A stretch of 64,000 nt of DNA from Gordionus sp. m RMFG-2023 (Eukaryota; Nematomorpha; Gordioida; Chordodea; Parachordodidae): contig NC_088775.1 in assembly GCF_954871325.1 (NCBI RefSeq), positions 14,671,561 through 14,735,560 on the forward strand, given 5' to 3'. The notes below the pieces were generated by a model. The model saw only the letters and a program-made list of their open reading frames with translations, made no database searches and had not been told where the DNA came from. The translations under genes were made by a program, and so were the position numbers. Shown here piece after piece: positions 10,901 through 25,900 of the stretch (its first letter is position 1; each line of letters begins with the position of its first letter).

Positions 10901-13900
10901 TAAAAGCATTTTATATTAATAGCTCGTCTAGTCTAGTACTATTGGTGTCTGTCTAACAATCCGAAGTCAATGGTTAATATCTTGAAGTGAAATTTTTTCG
11001 TATATTTTTTTAAAAATGAATTTGATAAGAAATATTAAAATAATATGGGAATTGTATAATTTTTTAAATTTTATTGGTATTTTTAATGCTAGTTAGATTT
11101 ATTGTAGATATAATTTTGTAAAAAAATCACTATAAGTAGTTACTTTCGAATTTGATTAAGGCATAGGCACTATAATTAGTTGCATTTTTTTAAATATAAT
11201 GATCGAATCAGCGTCTACATGAGCGGGAGGGGTAGGAACAGTTTGCATCCTATTTTTTTGAGGGGGTAGGGGGTAAGCTGTTTTAATGGGGGTAGGATAA
11301 AAATTTTTGGGGGGTTATCTATTGAATTTTGAGATGAAATAATAAAATTTATTGCTGTAAAAATTATTACTTTTATTATAGTATTATTATAATACAATTC
11401 ATCGACCAAATCTATATATTGCAAACAATCATACAGATTGTTTTCCAAATAAACTATCCTTTTAAATATAATTTAAAAGGTTAAGATATTTCAGCAAGCT
11501 CATAATGCCATAATAATTAATTCATTGTAAATAATGGAGGTTTTAATTAAATTTATTATCTAAAAAATAAATTCTTAATATTCACAAAATATCGATAGTT
11601 GGTAGTAGAGATAGATTAATTTAAGTTATCCTTTATAAATTATTTGAAAAGAGTATCAATAAATAAATAGGTGAAAATAATGATAAAGAGGCATCGCCGC
11701 CGAAAGCGGCGGGAATTTTTTAAGGAGGTAGGCAAAGGTTTTTGAGGGGGGTTTGCATCCAGTGAAAATCCTGTCATGTAGATGCTGGATCGAATTAATT
11801 AGTTACTTATCAAATATACTTCATTCATTATATTTGTATGATATCCCAAATTAAAAATTACAACCAATTATATACACTTCTATCTGTTTTTAGATAAAAA
11901 AAAAGTGCACATCTTTTAGTTAAGGTCTAGTAAAATTTATTAATAAATTAAAAATTATTTGTTAAAATATATATTTTTAGATGCTCTATTGGTTGGGAAA
12001 GAGTCAATTGCAACTTTTCTATCCCACTATTTGAAATTTTTTCTTTATAATATACTTAAATCTGATTTATAATATTCATCCGATTTTAGATTTTTTTTAA
12101 TTTAGATTTTAAACATAACATCAACATCGGTCTAAGTCATGAGATTAAAAGATACCAACTAAATATTATATCGTCTGCTTTATTTGTAATTTATCTCAAT
12201 TTTCTAACTTTATACTCAATGACGCATTTTTTTATAACTTAAAATATAAGAAATAATTTTATTGAACAGTTCCACTATATATCTATGCTCTAGCAACCTA
12301 TGCTGATTAGCAAAAAAGATCTCAAATAAATCATATATATTTGAATCGACATGATAGAGGATGGTTTCAAAATTAATTTAGCAATTATTATATGATGACA
12401 TAAAATTCTATAAATATATGAGGATGAATATTTTAATTATATTCTAAATATGACTGCGCCTCGACTAAATAGCCAAAAAAGTAAGAGGAAATTAAGATTT
12501 TAAGCATGCTATTCAATATACAATTTTTAATATTTAGCAACGCTCGATTTTTGTTTAAAATAATTTGGATAGAAAAGTTACAATTGGGATGGACGTGTTA
12601 CGTCGGTAAAACGTATTTGTGATTCTTTCCTAACCATTAGAGAATATAAATGAAAATATGATAATTATTTGATCCAAAAAAATACATGATTAACAAATAA
12701 TTTTAATTTTTATGTAATAAATTTTATTAAAACTTAAAAAGATGTATATAATTGATTTTTAATTTGAGTTTAAATATAATGAATGAAATATATTTGAAAA
12801 GTAGCGAGTTAATTCGGTGGTTATATTTTTTAAAAATGTATTTAATTATAGTGTTTATGTGCATTTATCAAATTTGAAAGTAACTAATAATAGTGTTTTT
12901 TGCAAAATTATATCTCTATTTAACTTGCGTTATTTTACTACTTTGTATCAAATTCATTTTTTTTAAAAAACATGGAAAAATTTTACCTTACAAAATATGA
13001 GCTAAACCTCGGATTGCTAGGCAGACATAAATAGTACTGGATAGGTAATTAGAATAATAGGGTTTAATTTATATATATTATAAGTTAATCAAATGAGATT
13101 GGTTGTTAATCTATTTATTACAATAGTGCTATCATATCAGGATGTGGTAATGTCGACACTTTTATATTAAAATAAACACAATTATGTATGTTTGTGCATA
13201 GAAATTAAATTTATTATAAAATTATATTATAAGCTGTATGTATTTCTAACATTTTTATTCTATGTTATTTACTATTAGATCTAAAACAAAAATTATGAGC
13301 AATTATAAGACACATTCAAAAAAAAATTGGTTTTTCGATGGCTAGTATACCATTTTAAAAGACGAACTTGTTCGTACTTAGTGCTTGATCGATCTTTATT
13401 CTGAGGACCACAAGTCCTGAGGGATCTTTTTATCTTAGGATTTAGAAGTACCTTCTGGATAGATATTTTTATAAAAAACCATGGTCCGGACCATGACGTT
13501 CACTATTCATACTTAAAACAAACCAAAATAGGGTATTCTGGTTCAAAAACAAAACTTTTTAGCCTATACTAAAAAGCAATAGGCATTCAATTAAGCCGAC
13601 CTAGGACACAGCCTTAATTCTTTTTTAAGAAAAAATAAATCAAATAAAATAAAATAAAAATACTTACAGATATTATATTTAACGTAGAATTACATATTTG
13701 CTTGATAAATAGATTCTTATCGTTCATCAAATCAATAATGATAGGAACCACACCTAAAATTTGAGCGTGATGCAATAATACGAAAATAAATTTTAAAAAA
13801 GAAATAATTCAAAAGCCTTATGAAAAATAGCTTTAAAATCCCGATTTAACGTTTTTTGTACGTACATCTCCTGGTCCAGTTCATAGAAATTTTAACAAAA

Positions 13901-16900
13901 CCAAGGTCAGCTTTTCTTTTAAACATATAATGATAGAAAAGATGGACCTGTAGAAAAAAGATTTGTAATTAGAGCCAAGTGTCGTTAAATGTATTTTGTA
14001 TTTCCTGCTTAAATAACGTTTAAAATTTTGATCCTTGAGGAACATTAAATCGGTATGGTGGCAGAATATTTGATTATTATAACATTACCAACCGAAATGT
14101 GTATAAAAAATTTTTTGATAACAATAAAAGAGATAGGACATAAAAATTACATGAAAGCAAGACTATTATTCTAATACGATACGATAGACTGGAGGATATG
14201 CAACAGGCCTATAGACTCATAAATGGAAAGCAATACATTGACGCCAATGGGAGATTATTTATATTGAAGGCACGATATCAAAGTCATTAAAGAAACTATC
14301 AATATTAGTCGTATTGTATTTAAATAAATATATATATATATATATAATAAATTATAATTATAAAATATTGATATGATATAATAAAAGTATAACGAAACCT
14401 TTAATAAACATTAAAAATACTATTATTGAATGTCCAAATTATAATAATAATGTTGAAGTTTTTAAATTTGATAATATTTTTAAGGGTCCACAATTTTCTG
14501 ATGCAGAAAAAGCATACGCATTCACGCAAAAATTACCCGAAGAAGAATACCTGAAACTAGAAGCAATATGTACTCCAACAGAATTTTGCAATCCGTCAAT
14601 CGTACTTGAAAGATTTAAACTATTACACCCAGACAAATCGTATATAACGTATCTAAAAAAATTTAGTGAAGTGGTACAAGATAAAAATGAAACATTCAGT
14701 AATTGGGTAACTAGATTATGTATGTTAAGTAATAAATACAGATTCAGTATAGAGCAATCGAGAAAATAAAAATATTTTCAACTAATAAAGAGATACGTCA
14801 GAAAATTTCACATATAGAAAGTATAGATATACTAGAGATAATAAAAATAGGGAGATTGAGGAAGAGTATGATTAAATAATTTTGATAACATAAAAATAGA
14901 AGGAGACACTACGGAAATAAGACAAATAGAGATGCAGAGAGTTAAACAAATGGATACGGATAGAAGAATGATGAAATACGATGATCACAATAAAAGGATT
15001 AATGCGCAAACGAATAACGTATACAGAAATCAATGGAAACCTAGGTACGATAATTATCAAAGAAACAATTATCAAGGAAATAATTTTAATCCGCGATTTC
15101 AAAACAATTTCAATCCACGATATCAAAACAATTTTAATTCGCGACATTCAAATAATTATGAACCAAGATATCGAAATTATAATCCAAGAGTTTACGATAA
15201 TGAAAGGGGGTATAATGGGCCAAGATCATATTATAGACATCAAAACGAATCGAGATACATACCAAGATACAATAATAATCAAAACAATAATCAGTCATAC
15301 AACAACAGATATAGAGGCAATAATAATAATCAATCCAGATATTCGAATAATATAAATACCGTTGATATAGAAGAAATAAAAGAGGATAATAATGATAAAA
15401 AGGAACACAGTTTATTTAACGTTGACGTGAATAATATGGATGATGATGACAAGGCAAATGACGCTTACAAAGTTACGATATACCTTAATGATATACCGAA
15501 AGTCAAGCAGATCGACACCTGCTCGAGGTATTCATTATTGCCGATTAATATTGCAAGAAAGATAGGAATCAAAGTCTTAAATAAATCGGATACGAAACTT
15601 ACTGGCTATGATGGAAAAAGAATAGAGGTGTTAGGAATTGTTCAAATAAAAGCGATATATGAAGGCAAAACTTAAAATGTAGTCCAAAGTGACAAGATTG
15701 CACTTCTGGGAAGGACGTGAATAAAAGTTTTCAGAAACATAAATCGAGGAAAATAATAGTGACAGGTTAGAAAAGTTGATGAAAGAATGCAACTCAAAAA
15801 TTAACAAAAAACCTATATATCGAAGTGATGTTAAGTTACATTTGAAACAAGATGCAAAACCAAAAATTATACCACCAAGACGCGTTCCATAGAAAAGACT
15901 TGATTTAATAACAAAAGAATTACAAAAATGATAAGATAATAGAACCAGTAGATGAAGTACGATGGGCAAGTCCACTCACTCCAGTTTATAAAAGTGATGG
16001 ATCACTAAGGCTATGTGCTGATTTTAAAAATACGATAAACCCTGTATTAAAGGACTTTAAATATCCGATACCACGTATTAATGATTTAATTTCAAAATTA
16101 TCGAAAGGAAAAAAATTTACAAAAATCGACTTCAAAAACGCGTTTCTTCAAATACCAATATATAAAGAATCTAGAGATTTACTTACAATATCAACACACA
16201 AAGGTTATTATAGATTTAGGAGGCTACCTTTTGGTTTAAAACGTCATCAGCAATTTTCCAATGTAGGATAAAAATTTTGGAGATATGAAGGATATAATAT
16301 TTTACATAGATGATTTACTGATAACTAGTGATAATGATACAGTACATCTCAACAACATAATAAAAGTCTTCGACAAAATAACAAAATATGGACTTACACC
16401 AAACTTTAACAAAAGTGTGTTTATGAAGAAGGAGATAAGATTTTTGGGACATGATATAGACGAAAAAGGCATACATCCGAACCATTACAAACATGCCAAA
16501 ACCAACAACAAAAGAGGAGTTAGCAACATTTTTAGGCATGGCCAGTTATTACAGATAATTTTTGTGTAACTTTGCTTTAGCAGACCCGTTATGTAAAATC
16601 GTTAACAAAGAAAAGTGGATATGGGAAGATGCACATCAGAAAAGTTTTGATGATTTGAAAACGTTGATTAGTAGTCCGCCAACTCTAAATTTTTACAATC
16701 CTGAATTGCCTAAAAGAATTGCTACTGACGCTTCGGAAAAAGAATTAGGTGCAGTATTATTTCACATTGAAAGCGATGGTAAAGAAAAACCTATAGCATT
16801 TGCGTCGAGAACTTTATTGAAAGCTGAAACAAATTATACAAATATTGAAAGAGAAGTTCTATCTATAATATATGCAGTGAAAAAATTTCAAGAATATTTG

Positions 16901-19900
16901 ATTGGGACAAAATTTACGATAATAACAGATCACAAACCGCTAATATATGTTTTCAAAAACACTCAAAGAAAATACTTCAATATCAATGCGATTACAAAAG
17001 TGGAATTTAGCAATGGGAACTTATGATTACACAATAATACATAGACCGGGGAAACAGAATTTAGTGCCAGATTGTTTATCAAGATTACCATTAACAAATA
17101 CCGAAAGTGCGATAAAGATTATAGAAGGTGAAAAAATTGATGACAAATTATGGGACATCCCAAAAAACTTCAATAGAATAGTTAAAGAAACAAATAAGGA
17201 TGAAGAATTAATGGAAATAATTGATAATATTAGGAGTAACAACCCGATAAAAAATAAAACGTACAAAAATATGGAGATGGAATTGAGCTTGCTAAAAGAT
17301 TGTCTTAATAGTATTTTTAATGTTTATTAAAGGTTTCATTATACTTTTATTATATCATATCAATATTTTATAATTATAATTTATTTTATATATATATTTA
17401 TTTAAATACAATACGACTAATATTGATAGTTTCTTTAATGTCTTTGATATCGTTTTGCCTTCAATATAAATAATCTCCCATTGGCGTCAATGTATTGCTT
17501 TCCATTTATGAGTCTATAGGCCTGTTGCATATCCTCCAGTCTATCGTATCGTATTAGAATAATAGTCTTGCTTTCGTGTAATTTGTATGTTTAATCTCTT
17601 TTATTGTTATCAAAAAAAATTTTTATACACATTTCGGTTGGTAACGTTATAATAATCAAATATTCTGCCACCATAATAAATTTTAATGGAGGCACCAAAA
17701 ATTTATATTTTAAATTTATTTTATTTTATTTTATATCTCTCTACACTGAAAATTTACAGTCTTTATATACATTTTTACAAGTAAGTTTTTTACATATAAG
17801 TTTTTAAAAGGTTATATAAATCTATTTCAAAAAAAACGAAAAAGGAAGAATTGCGAAAAGGTCATTTCATTTAAAAAGAAAAAGTTTTGTCATTCAAAAT
17901 ATATATTTAACACTATATATTTTTTTATAATGTTACAAGATTAAGATAAAATATTACTTAACTTTCATGATTGATAATCTCTTTCTGTATGTAATCGTAA
18001 TGCATCATACGATAAAACGCGTACACTAATTGGCACACGAACTCGTCATCCTCTTGTTTCGCTATTTATTTTTTTAAGTGAAAAATGACAAATATTAAAT
18101 AAATGCTAAATCAGGTTTATATTCTTTTCAGCATTTTTCTATTTATTCAAGGTATAATTTTTTATTACATTTCATCAAATCGGATAAAATATTTAAGATT
18201 CTTTGTTGGACGAAAAGGGTGGCAAAGGAAAAATCCTTAGATATCAAAACGTTCAACAAGACTACGGTGTTTAGGAGCAAAAAGTCGTCATTTTTACTTC
18301 TATCTGTTTAAAAAAAGAGATAACTAGGTGATTTATGATAAATGTTTTAAAATATAAATAATATTAGTAATAGTAATTTTTTCCCCAATTAAAAAATAAT
18401 TTTGAATCTGTCAAAAATTTTTAACATGATTCAGTTATGAAAATTTTTATTAAAGGTTCGCTATCAAATTTAACGCTAAATAGACAATAGAATCCCGATT
18501 CTCTATTGATTAATAAAAATATTTAAGGTTAATGTATGACTCAAGAATAAAATATTCATTTTGATTTTAATGAGGAAAATTTTTCTAGCCTCCAGTGCAA
18601 AAGTTCTGATACTTTTGGCCTACTCTTCATGAATTTAGCCAAGTCAAATTAGCATATTTAGCGAATGGTAAATTAATCAATGTTTTATTCAAAACTTAGA
18701 TTTCATGGCCAAAAAATATTATATAATTTTATAAAAAAATAATATCTAATCTTACTAAAAAATATATAATATTTGCAATTAAATCAAGTTGTATTAAGAT
18801 TGAATGAATAATAAAATATTTAGTATGCTCCAATGACATAATAATACATAGATTGACGATTCATTCATTTAAATGTATATCAGTACAAATCAGCTGGTGG
18901 TCATAGATCTTCATGGGGTGGGCTGGCATGCAGTCTAATATTATATTTTCTAGCGGTCCTGGGATTTTGAAGAATTTTTTGGCTAGTGCATGCTTGGGCT
19001 TAAATTTTTTAAATTTAAATTTGACTTATTTAAAACACTTGCTAACATTTAAAAAAAATATTTCAACTTTTTTCTTCTTATGATAATAAACTTCAGTATT
19101 TTAAATAAAATGAATGCTTAAATACTTTAATATTGTATATTTTAATGAAATACAAAAAATTAAATTTTTGAAATTTATGATGGGTTTGAGAATTTTTTAA
19201 AATTTTAAATATAGGTCGAAAAAATTTTTCCAATGCGGCCCTGGGTCAGGCTTGATCAAAATAAGGCCCATGAAGGTTTTTTCCGGTGGTACGCCATCTC
19301 GATTTATAAACAATTTGTAGATTAAAATTTTATGAAAACCTTTTTTAAAAAATAATCAAGATTCTACAAGAAATCAAAATGGCGCGTCACCATCTGATTT
19401 TTATTCAAGGAAATGAATAATTATATTCACGTCAATTATTTTTTAAAAAATGTCATGAACTAAGTTGGAGAAAATCCTGTTTTCGCTAAATCGAAACCTG
19501 AAAAAATTTTTTAAAACAATTTTTTAAAAAAAACAGGATTTAGAAAAGCTAAAATAGGAATTTGTTTTAAAAGTCTATATCAAAATTTTCTTTCTTTTAT
19601 AAAAGGAAATAAACATTCTTTAAACGAATATCAAAACTACGAAGGAAATGTTTCGAAAAAAATGGCGATATACAAAAATAACTCTAATGTGTAGTCAGCA
19701 GAGGGGGGGGGGGCATCTAACAAAATACTTTTATTTAATAATGTTAAATATTGTTTTTGAGAAATCTAAATGTCAAAACGCGAAAATAGAAATATTTTTT
19801 TTCTTTCAAATTTATTTTTTATATAGATATAGGACAAAGGGGCAAAATTTAAGGAAAGGCCGAGCTCAGGTTTAGGAGATATGGTATTTCAATCATTAAT

Positions 19901-22900
19901 CAATTGTAAAAATTCGTAATAAATATTTGATAAAAAGTTCATTTTTTTTAAATATAAAAGTTATTTGAAATTTTATGGAAAAAAAGAGAAAAATTTGTAT
20001 CCAATATTATAATTTTATATGAATATATATTTATACACTGAAAACAGGACTAAATAAAAAAAATTCAAAAACGAAAATGGTACATATGTAAATATGTCAA
20101 AAAAATGCAATCTTACAAAAGATAGCTTGTAATAATAGAGGATATAGGTATATAACTTGGAAAATCTGTTCATAGGGAGAGGAATATTATTTAGCGAAAT
20201 ATTTGTAAAATCCCAGATGATGTTATATCATACTATATTTAATTGATACATATCCAAGCGTCAATCCTATAAATCTGTTGTAAGCAAGCTTTTCTACGCT
20301 CGCTTTACAAATAAAAGAATAATTTTATTAAATTAAAGAAAACTAGAGGTGGTAGCAATGGCTCGTTCGAAAATTGAATATATCGAACATAAATTCGATC
20401 CAATGCAGTTAATTTTTGAAGTGTGCTTTTCCACATTCATGACAGTAACGGGGTGGGAACAGGGACTCAAAAAATGGCCTTCATTATTTGTTCCAGATCT
20501 CTTCCGAAATTTAACAAAAATAATAAATAAATATATTTTTTATAACATTGACAAGATTGCACCTATTACAAAAAAAATCAAAAAATTACCATTTTCCAAT
20601 ATAGCGATTATAAAAGTGACCAGATTATTTAACAGGGACACATCTTTGTCAATGGCGCGAGTCAAAGAATTAAAGCAATTCAAATCTTCCAATAGGGCAT
20701 TGATCAAAGCTATGACTTCGTTCTGATAAGTGTTATTGAATGACTCTACATCAGCTGCGACAACACTAATAATTAAGGGTTTTAGGTGATCCTACGTTTT
20801 ATTATTTTTTTCATAAAAATGAAAGAAAAGTAAATTGTGTGATAAATAATAGCACTTATTTCTTTTTTCAACCCTTGAGCGGTATATAAGGATTGGGGGG
20901 GGGGGGTACAGTGTGCAAATTATCTGGTGACGTTATTTAAATATTTTTATTTTATTCTTTTAAATGGATAAAAAACTAATATAAATTCACCAGCTGATTT
21001 GTATTGAATGAGCCATAAATAGCAGTTTCAAAATGGAGGAGGCCACCCAGCCACTAGCGTTTTTCACCTTACCACTCATGGGTTAACATTGACTGGAGTA
21101 TTTGATACATTAATTTTTAAAAAAAAGCAAAATCTTTATATATTCCTTGATTTATTATTTATTATCCTACTGAAAATCAGCAAAATCAGTTGATGACATT
21201 GGTGTAAAGAAAGGTCGAAAAAATAAAGACATTTATTTTTTTAATTTTTGTAATTGACATTTATAGACGTTTGTCAACAACTAAATAATTTTTCCTTTCG
21301 AAATAAAGGGAAAGTGTTTTTTTACGATGGGGATTTTTTTTCTTTGTCTAATGTTCGTAATATACTGATTTAACAATTGTTTTTATACTTTGAAATATAT
21401 GTGTTTTTACAGTAAGTATTTAAAAAAGCAATTTAAAAAGAAAAAATTATAAAACCTGAAAGTTTAAACGAAGTGATTGGTGCATCGATAAGTTCCCAAA
21501 AAATTTGATCAGTAAGGCGTTGCGATTTTGTATGGCATAATCTAGAAGGCAAAGAACGGCCGCCTTGTTCTGGGGCGATAAAATGTCGAAGCAATTGGTT
21601 TGGTTTGTTGTCACGTTGATCAGCAAGGCGGGCAAAATTTTTTCGAATGCCAATTTGTGCTTTCGGGTCGTCGATTTTCGCGGGTTAACCAGGGCATTAA
21701 TTAGCTATCGATAATCATGTATTAATGGAATATTTAAAGGATGAAGGAGGCGAAGGTGATTCTTTTATTTTTTATTACTTCCAAATTAGGGTGTTTTATT
21801 CTTAAATATAGTGTCGTTAATCAGCTAAGCCGAGTTATCTCGAACATAGCTGACCCAAATAAATTTTGGGTACGGTCGTTTTATCATCAAGTCCGGGTCG
21901 TTTATTTCGACTTCTACTCAAAGTTTGGCAGTTTTTTTAACCCGACCCAAAATATGGGTCGTTTTTTAAGAAGACCTAAAGTTTGGAACGCTTTTTTTCA
22001 CTTGATCCAATTCTAGGTCATTTTTTTGGACGAAAATCTAACTAGGGTCGACTCCAATAAATATAATAATAAATAACATTTAGATATTATTATGGGTGGG
22101 ATAATTAAAGCTTCTTTTAATTTTGAGGCTAACTCACTTATGCGCGTCTCTAGATTTTAAGCGGTCAAATTAAAATTTCAGTGAAGAAGAACAATAGAAA
22201 AGTGGCAATTGTCATAATCGTTATTTTTTAACTTTTTGAATTGTTTGATGTAAATGGGTAAAAGTATAAATTGCAAACATGTTAAATTAAAATTTCAGTT
22301 AAGATGTATCACAGAGGAGTAACAATTATCATAATCGTTTTAAACTTTTTTGAAGCAAATATGTAAAAATATAAATTATAAACAGTTAAATTAAAATTTC
22401 AATAAAGATGTACCATAAGATAATTGTCATAATCATTATTTTTGAAGATTTTTGACGCAAGTAGGCAAAAATTAAAATTGTAAGCATGTTAAATTTATAT
22501 TTCGGTTAAGATGAACCCAGGCGCGTACGCAGGAATTTGGTCTGGGGGGGGGGGGGATAATAAATTTTTTTAAGAAATAATATTTTTAATTAAAAATACT
22601 AAAGCATAAATTTATTAGGATTAATAACTTTTCTAATACACAATTTTAAACTAATGTGAATTAAAAAAATTATATATATAAACCGGCATTTAAATATGAA
22701 TCATAAAATATAAAGTGAATATAACTCACGATATGAATCACCTAAATGACCCAAAATTGAAATTTGAATTTTTTGAGCTTTTAAAATATATAAAGTATAA
22801 AAAATTTAAATGTTGTAAATATAAATTAATACACAAAAAGTTTCTTAGGAATAATTGTATTTTGTATGTTTTGAGCTAATTTTTCAATTATCAATCCTTG

Positions 22901-25900
22901 CTTGGCGTTAAATGTCTATGAATATTCAAAAGATCCAAATCATTCAATCTACTTTCAGATGTTATATTTCATAGGTATGTTTTTCACAGACTTGCAGGCC
23001 CGGCCCCTGAGCCGGACCGTATTTTAATTTTTTTAAATATACCCGGGCCGGGCTCGTAATTTTTTTTTTTAAAAACACCCGGGCTGGGCCTGAAAATTTT
23101 TTAAGAAAAAATATCCGAGCCGAGTTGTATATTTTAAAACCAAATATTTGAAATCGCCATTATTAGCTATAAATATCAAAAATAAATATAATTTATTTTA
23201 AAAAATTCGGGCTAAGCCAGCCAGGCCGGGCCTGAAAATTTTTTTAAAAAAAACCCGGGCCGGAAAAAATTTTAAAATAAAATCTGGGCCTGGTCCTGCA
23301 AATGGTACCTCTGCAAGGCTCTGTTATTCTTCTTAAAAAAGTGAATGTTCTCTCATTAGTTTACTAAAGAGCTGCTAATATATATATAACCATTTTAATA
23401 ATTGGGAGTATAATCTAAAATGTGTTTGAAATAAAAAGCATCCATAGCATTTTTTGGGACTGTATCAACCATAGTTAATCTTTTAATCATAGTTATTCAG
23501 CTAATAAGGCATCATAAGATATTTTAACATCTTCATGATAAAAATATAACAAATATTTATATTTTTTTCTATCACCATATGAAAAAGGTTGGGAGAGGGG
23601 ACATTTGTTTTATAATACTCTTCTACTGATCCTATATTAATGTTTTGATGATGAGCTTGCTTGCTGCAAGTCGAGGGGGACAAATATTTAACACGTATAG
23701 TTCTGCTTTTGACTCAACAATAACATATAAAATATGAAATTCTTCAACAACACTAGCTCTATTTCCTTGAGTTCTAATAAAATGCTCTCCGCTATTCTCA
23801 TCTTCTTAATCAAGTCAATGTTATGTTTTTGAAAAGTATTACATAAAATAGTTGTATAATTAAATAATACATTCTAATGAGAAAAAAAATTAGGAATAAG
23901 TATTGAATCCAATAATTTTCTTGCTTCTGAGGAAATATTTCTTTCAAGCCATTGTGATATTTCAGTAATAGCATTAATAATCAGCTCTTCTAACTCCAAA
24001 ATAGCTGTTACTGTGGCGGAGACTCGATCTCGTTGGACAAGCTTGCAATTTTTTTCTCCCTGTTGGACAAGGAGTCAGAGATAATTATTATTTTATTAGA
24101 AATTTAGATAAATATTACGCCACTAAAATTTGAAAATAATAGGTAAATTACGCCAAAACTTGAAATCGAAATTGATTGATAAAATAACTTAGTAGATGAA
24201 TGTGATAAATAAATGTAATTAAATATATATATATATATATGTATATATGAGATAAGAATAAATATTAACAAATATAAATTAATATTAACAATAATATTTT
24301 TGAAAAATATAATCCGGCATCTGCATTTTTTGGCTTTGGGTGGGATTTGTCCCCCTGCCCCCCCCCCGCTGCGTACGCGCCTGGATGAACCACAAGAAAA
24401 TGGCAATTGTCACAATCGTTATTTTTAATCTTTTTTGCCTGAAATGAGTAAAAATATATATTGTAAAACATGCTAAATTAAAATTTCTACAATAAACCAT
24501 AGAAAAATGATTCCGCCATTACCCCAGAAAAAAAGATTTTTCATGATTGAAATCATTATCATATAAATATGTTTAGAAATTCTTAAATATTTATTAAGGG
24601 TTTAAAGTTAGTCACAGTATCAATTGTAATGAGTGCCTAAAAAATTCATTTTAAGCGAAAAAATCGAGCAAACTTTTTTTAAACTTTTAATTATTAAAAG
24701 ATGTTTTATGCTATAAAATTTTTCCAAGGTGTGCTGATTTTTTTTTACAAATTTATCATAATTAACCGTCCGTTTTTACAAATTTCAAGAATTAAAATGT
24801 GAAGACTCTCCGGAATTCATATAAAACAAGAGTAAAATTATATCCAGTATTGATTATTCATAAATTGGTATTTCAGGAATATAAGCATAAACATTGTTTA
24901 AGCGTTTGTGGGGACTTACGAAACTATTTGTTGGATTTTAAAAAAAGGACTCATATTTTGAGTCGGATCGAAAAAACGACCACAACTTTTGAATTTGTAA
25001 AAAAAGACCCGAACTTTGAGTCAGAGTTGAAAAAACGGCCCAGATTTTGGTTAAGGCAGCTTTTTTCGGTTTCGACTCGGTCGAAGTCGAAAGGAATTAA
25101 AACACTATTTAAATATAAAGAATTTCAGTTCAAAATTATATCGTGTACATAAACGCAAAATAATTTGTTTATGTTAATAACTTCATTTTTCATCTATTGA
25201 TCTTTTTTTTAAAAAAAAGGAGCCTTAACAAACAATACAAAAAAATATATTATCAAAAAAGCTTAGGAAGGAAAGAAAAATCTGATATATACATTATCCT
25301 TACGAAAAGTAATATATGAGCTTTTGAAAAAGTGGGGTAAAAAACGAATAATATAATATATTTATACTCGATTAATAATGATAGAGCCATTGAATCGTGT
25401 TATGCAGTTTTGTTCCAGAGAAAAATTGTACAAAATTTTGACAATTTTATTCAATTTTTCGTTTTCTGTCATTATATATATTTTTTTGAATAAAAAATAG
25501 AAATGACAAAAAATATTTTTTTTAAAGGGGGGGAAGGTGTAACATGTGAAAGTAAAATCTGTGAGATTCTGATATATAAGGTTACCCAAATCACACGTCT
25601 AATAACGCATGAAATCGAAATTATGAGATTTCGATCTTTATCGATTTTTTTTAAATTGTGTAAAATTTAGACGTCAGATTTGAATGAAACTGTCAGGTTG
25701 AAGACATTTTTATATAATGCTTTTTAATTTCAAATCCGTTTTTTCTGTAATCATATTTCCTGCATTTCAAAATATATGTGAAGTTTGTTTTAAAGACCAA
25801 TGTATTTAAAGCGATAAAAATCAAAATTTCATAATTTCAATTTTACACGTTATTTATTAGCCATGTGATTTTGATGGTGTGAGATTTTAAAATCTCATAA

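Larger units (their letters stand above)
22518..24383 (-). mobile_element. hAT transposon, degraded, with 8-bp target duplication GATGAACC
   Basis: The ends CAGGCGCGTACGCAG (left) and the same sequence in reverse complement (right) are flanked by perfect copies of GATGAACC at 22510-22517 and 24384-24391. Long G/C runs follow both ends. The element is 1,866 bp and carries a decayed hAT transposase on the minus strand plus a nested GC-rich segment (~22993-23300). It split a satellite unit, so it is younger than the array. Confidence 0.93.
22163..24540. repeat. Tandem satellite, about five ~105-bp units, split by an hAT element
   Basis: Units begin near 22163, 22279, 22384, 22488 and 24474. Each starts TTAAATTAAAATTTCAGT and contains GGCAATTGTCATAATCGTTA in most copies, then a TAAAAATATAAATTGTAAACATG-like end. 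The fourth unit is cut after AAGATGAACC by the hAT element at 22518-24383 and resumes after it. The array lies in a KIFAP3 intron. Confidence 0.85.

Noticed and set aside
14872-15147. 91-codon minus-strand frame
   Set aside because: Shadow of the Asn/Arg-rich part of the retroelement fossil.
14054-17675. DIRS-type element because of inverted ends
   Set aside because: The reverse transcriptase and RNase H are of Ty3/gypsy type, a protease-like region is present and no tyrosine recombinase is seen.
20349-20726. 125-codon open frame on the plus strand
   Set aside because: It overlaps KIFAP3 exon ~20745-20590 on the other strand and otherwise intronic sequence; the translation resembles nothing and starts without context.
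24104-24500. Overlapping minus-strand frames
   Set aside because: They run through the hAT terminal region and G/C runs; no conserved protein.
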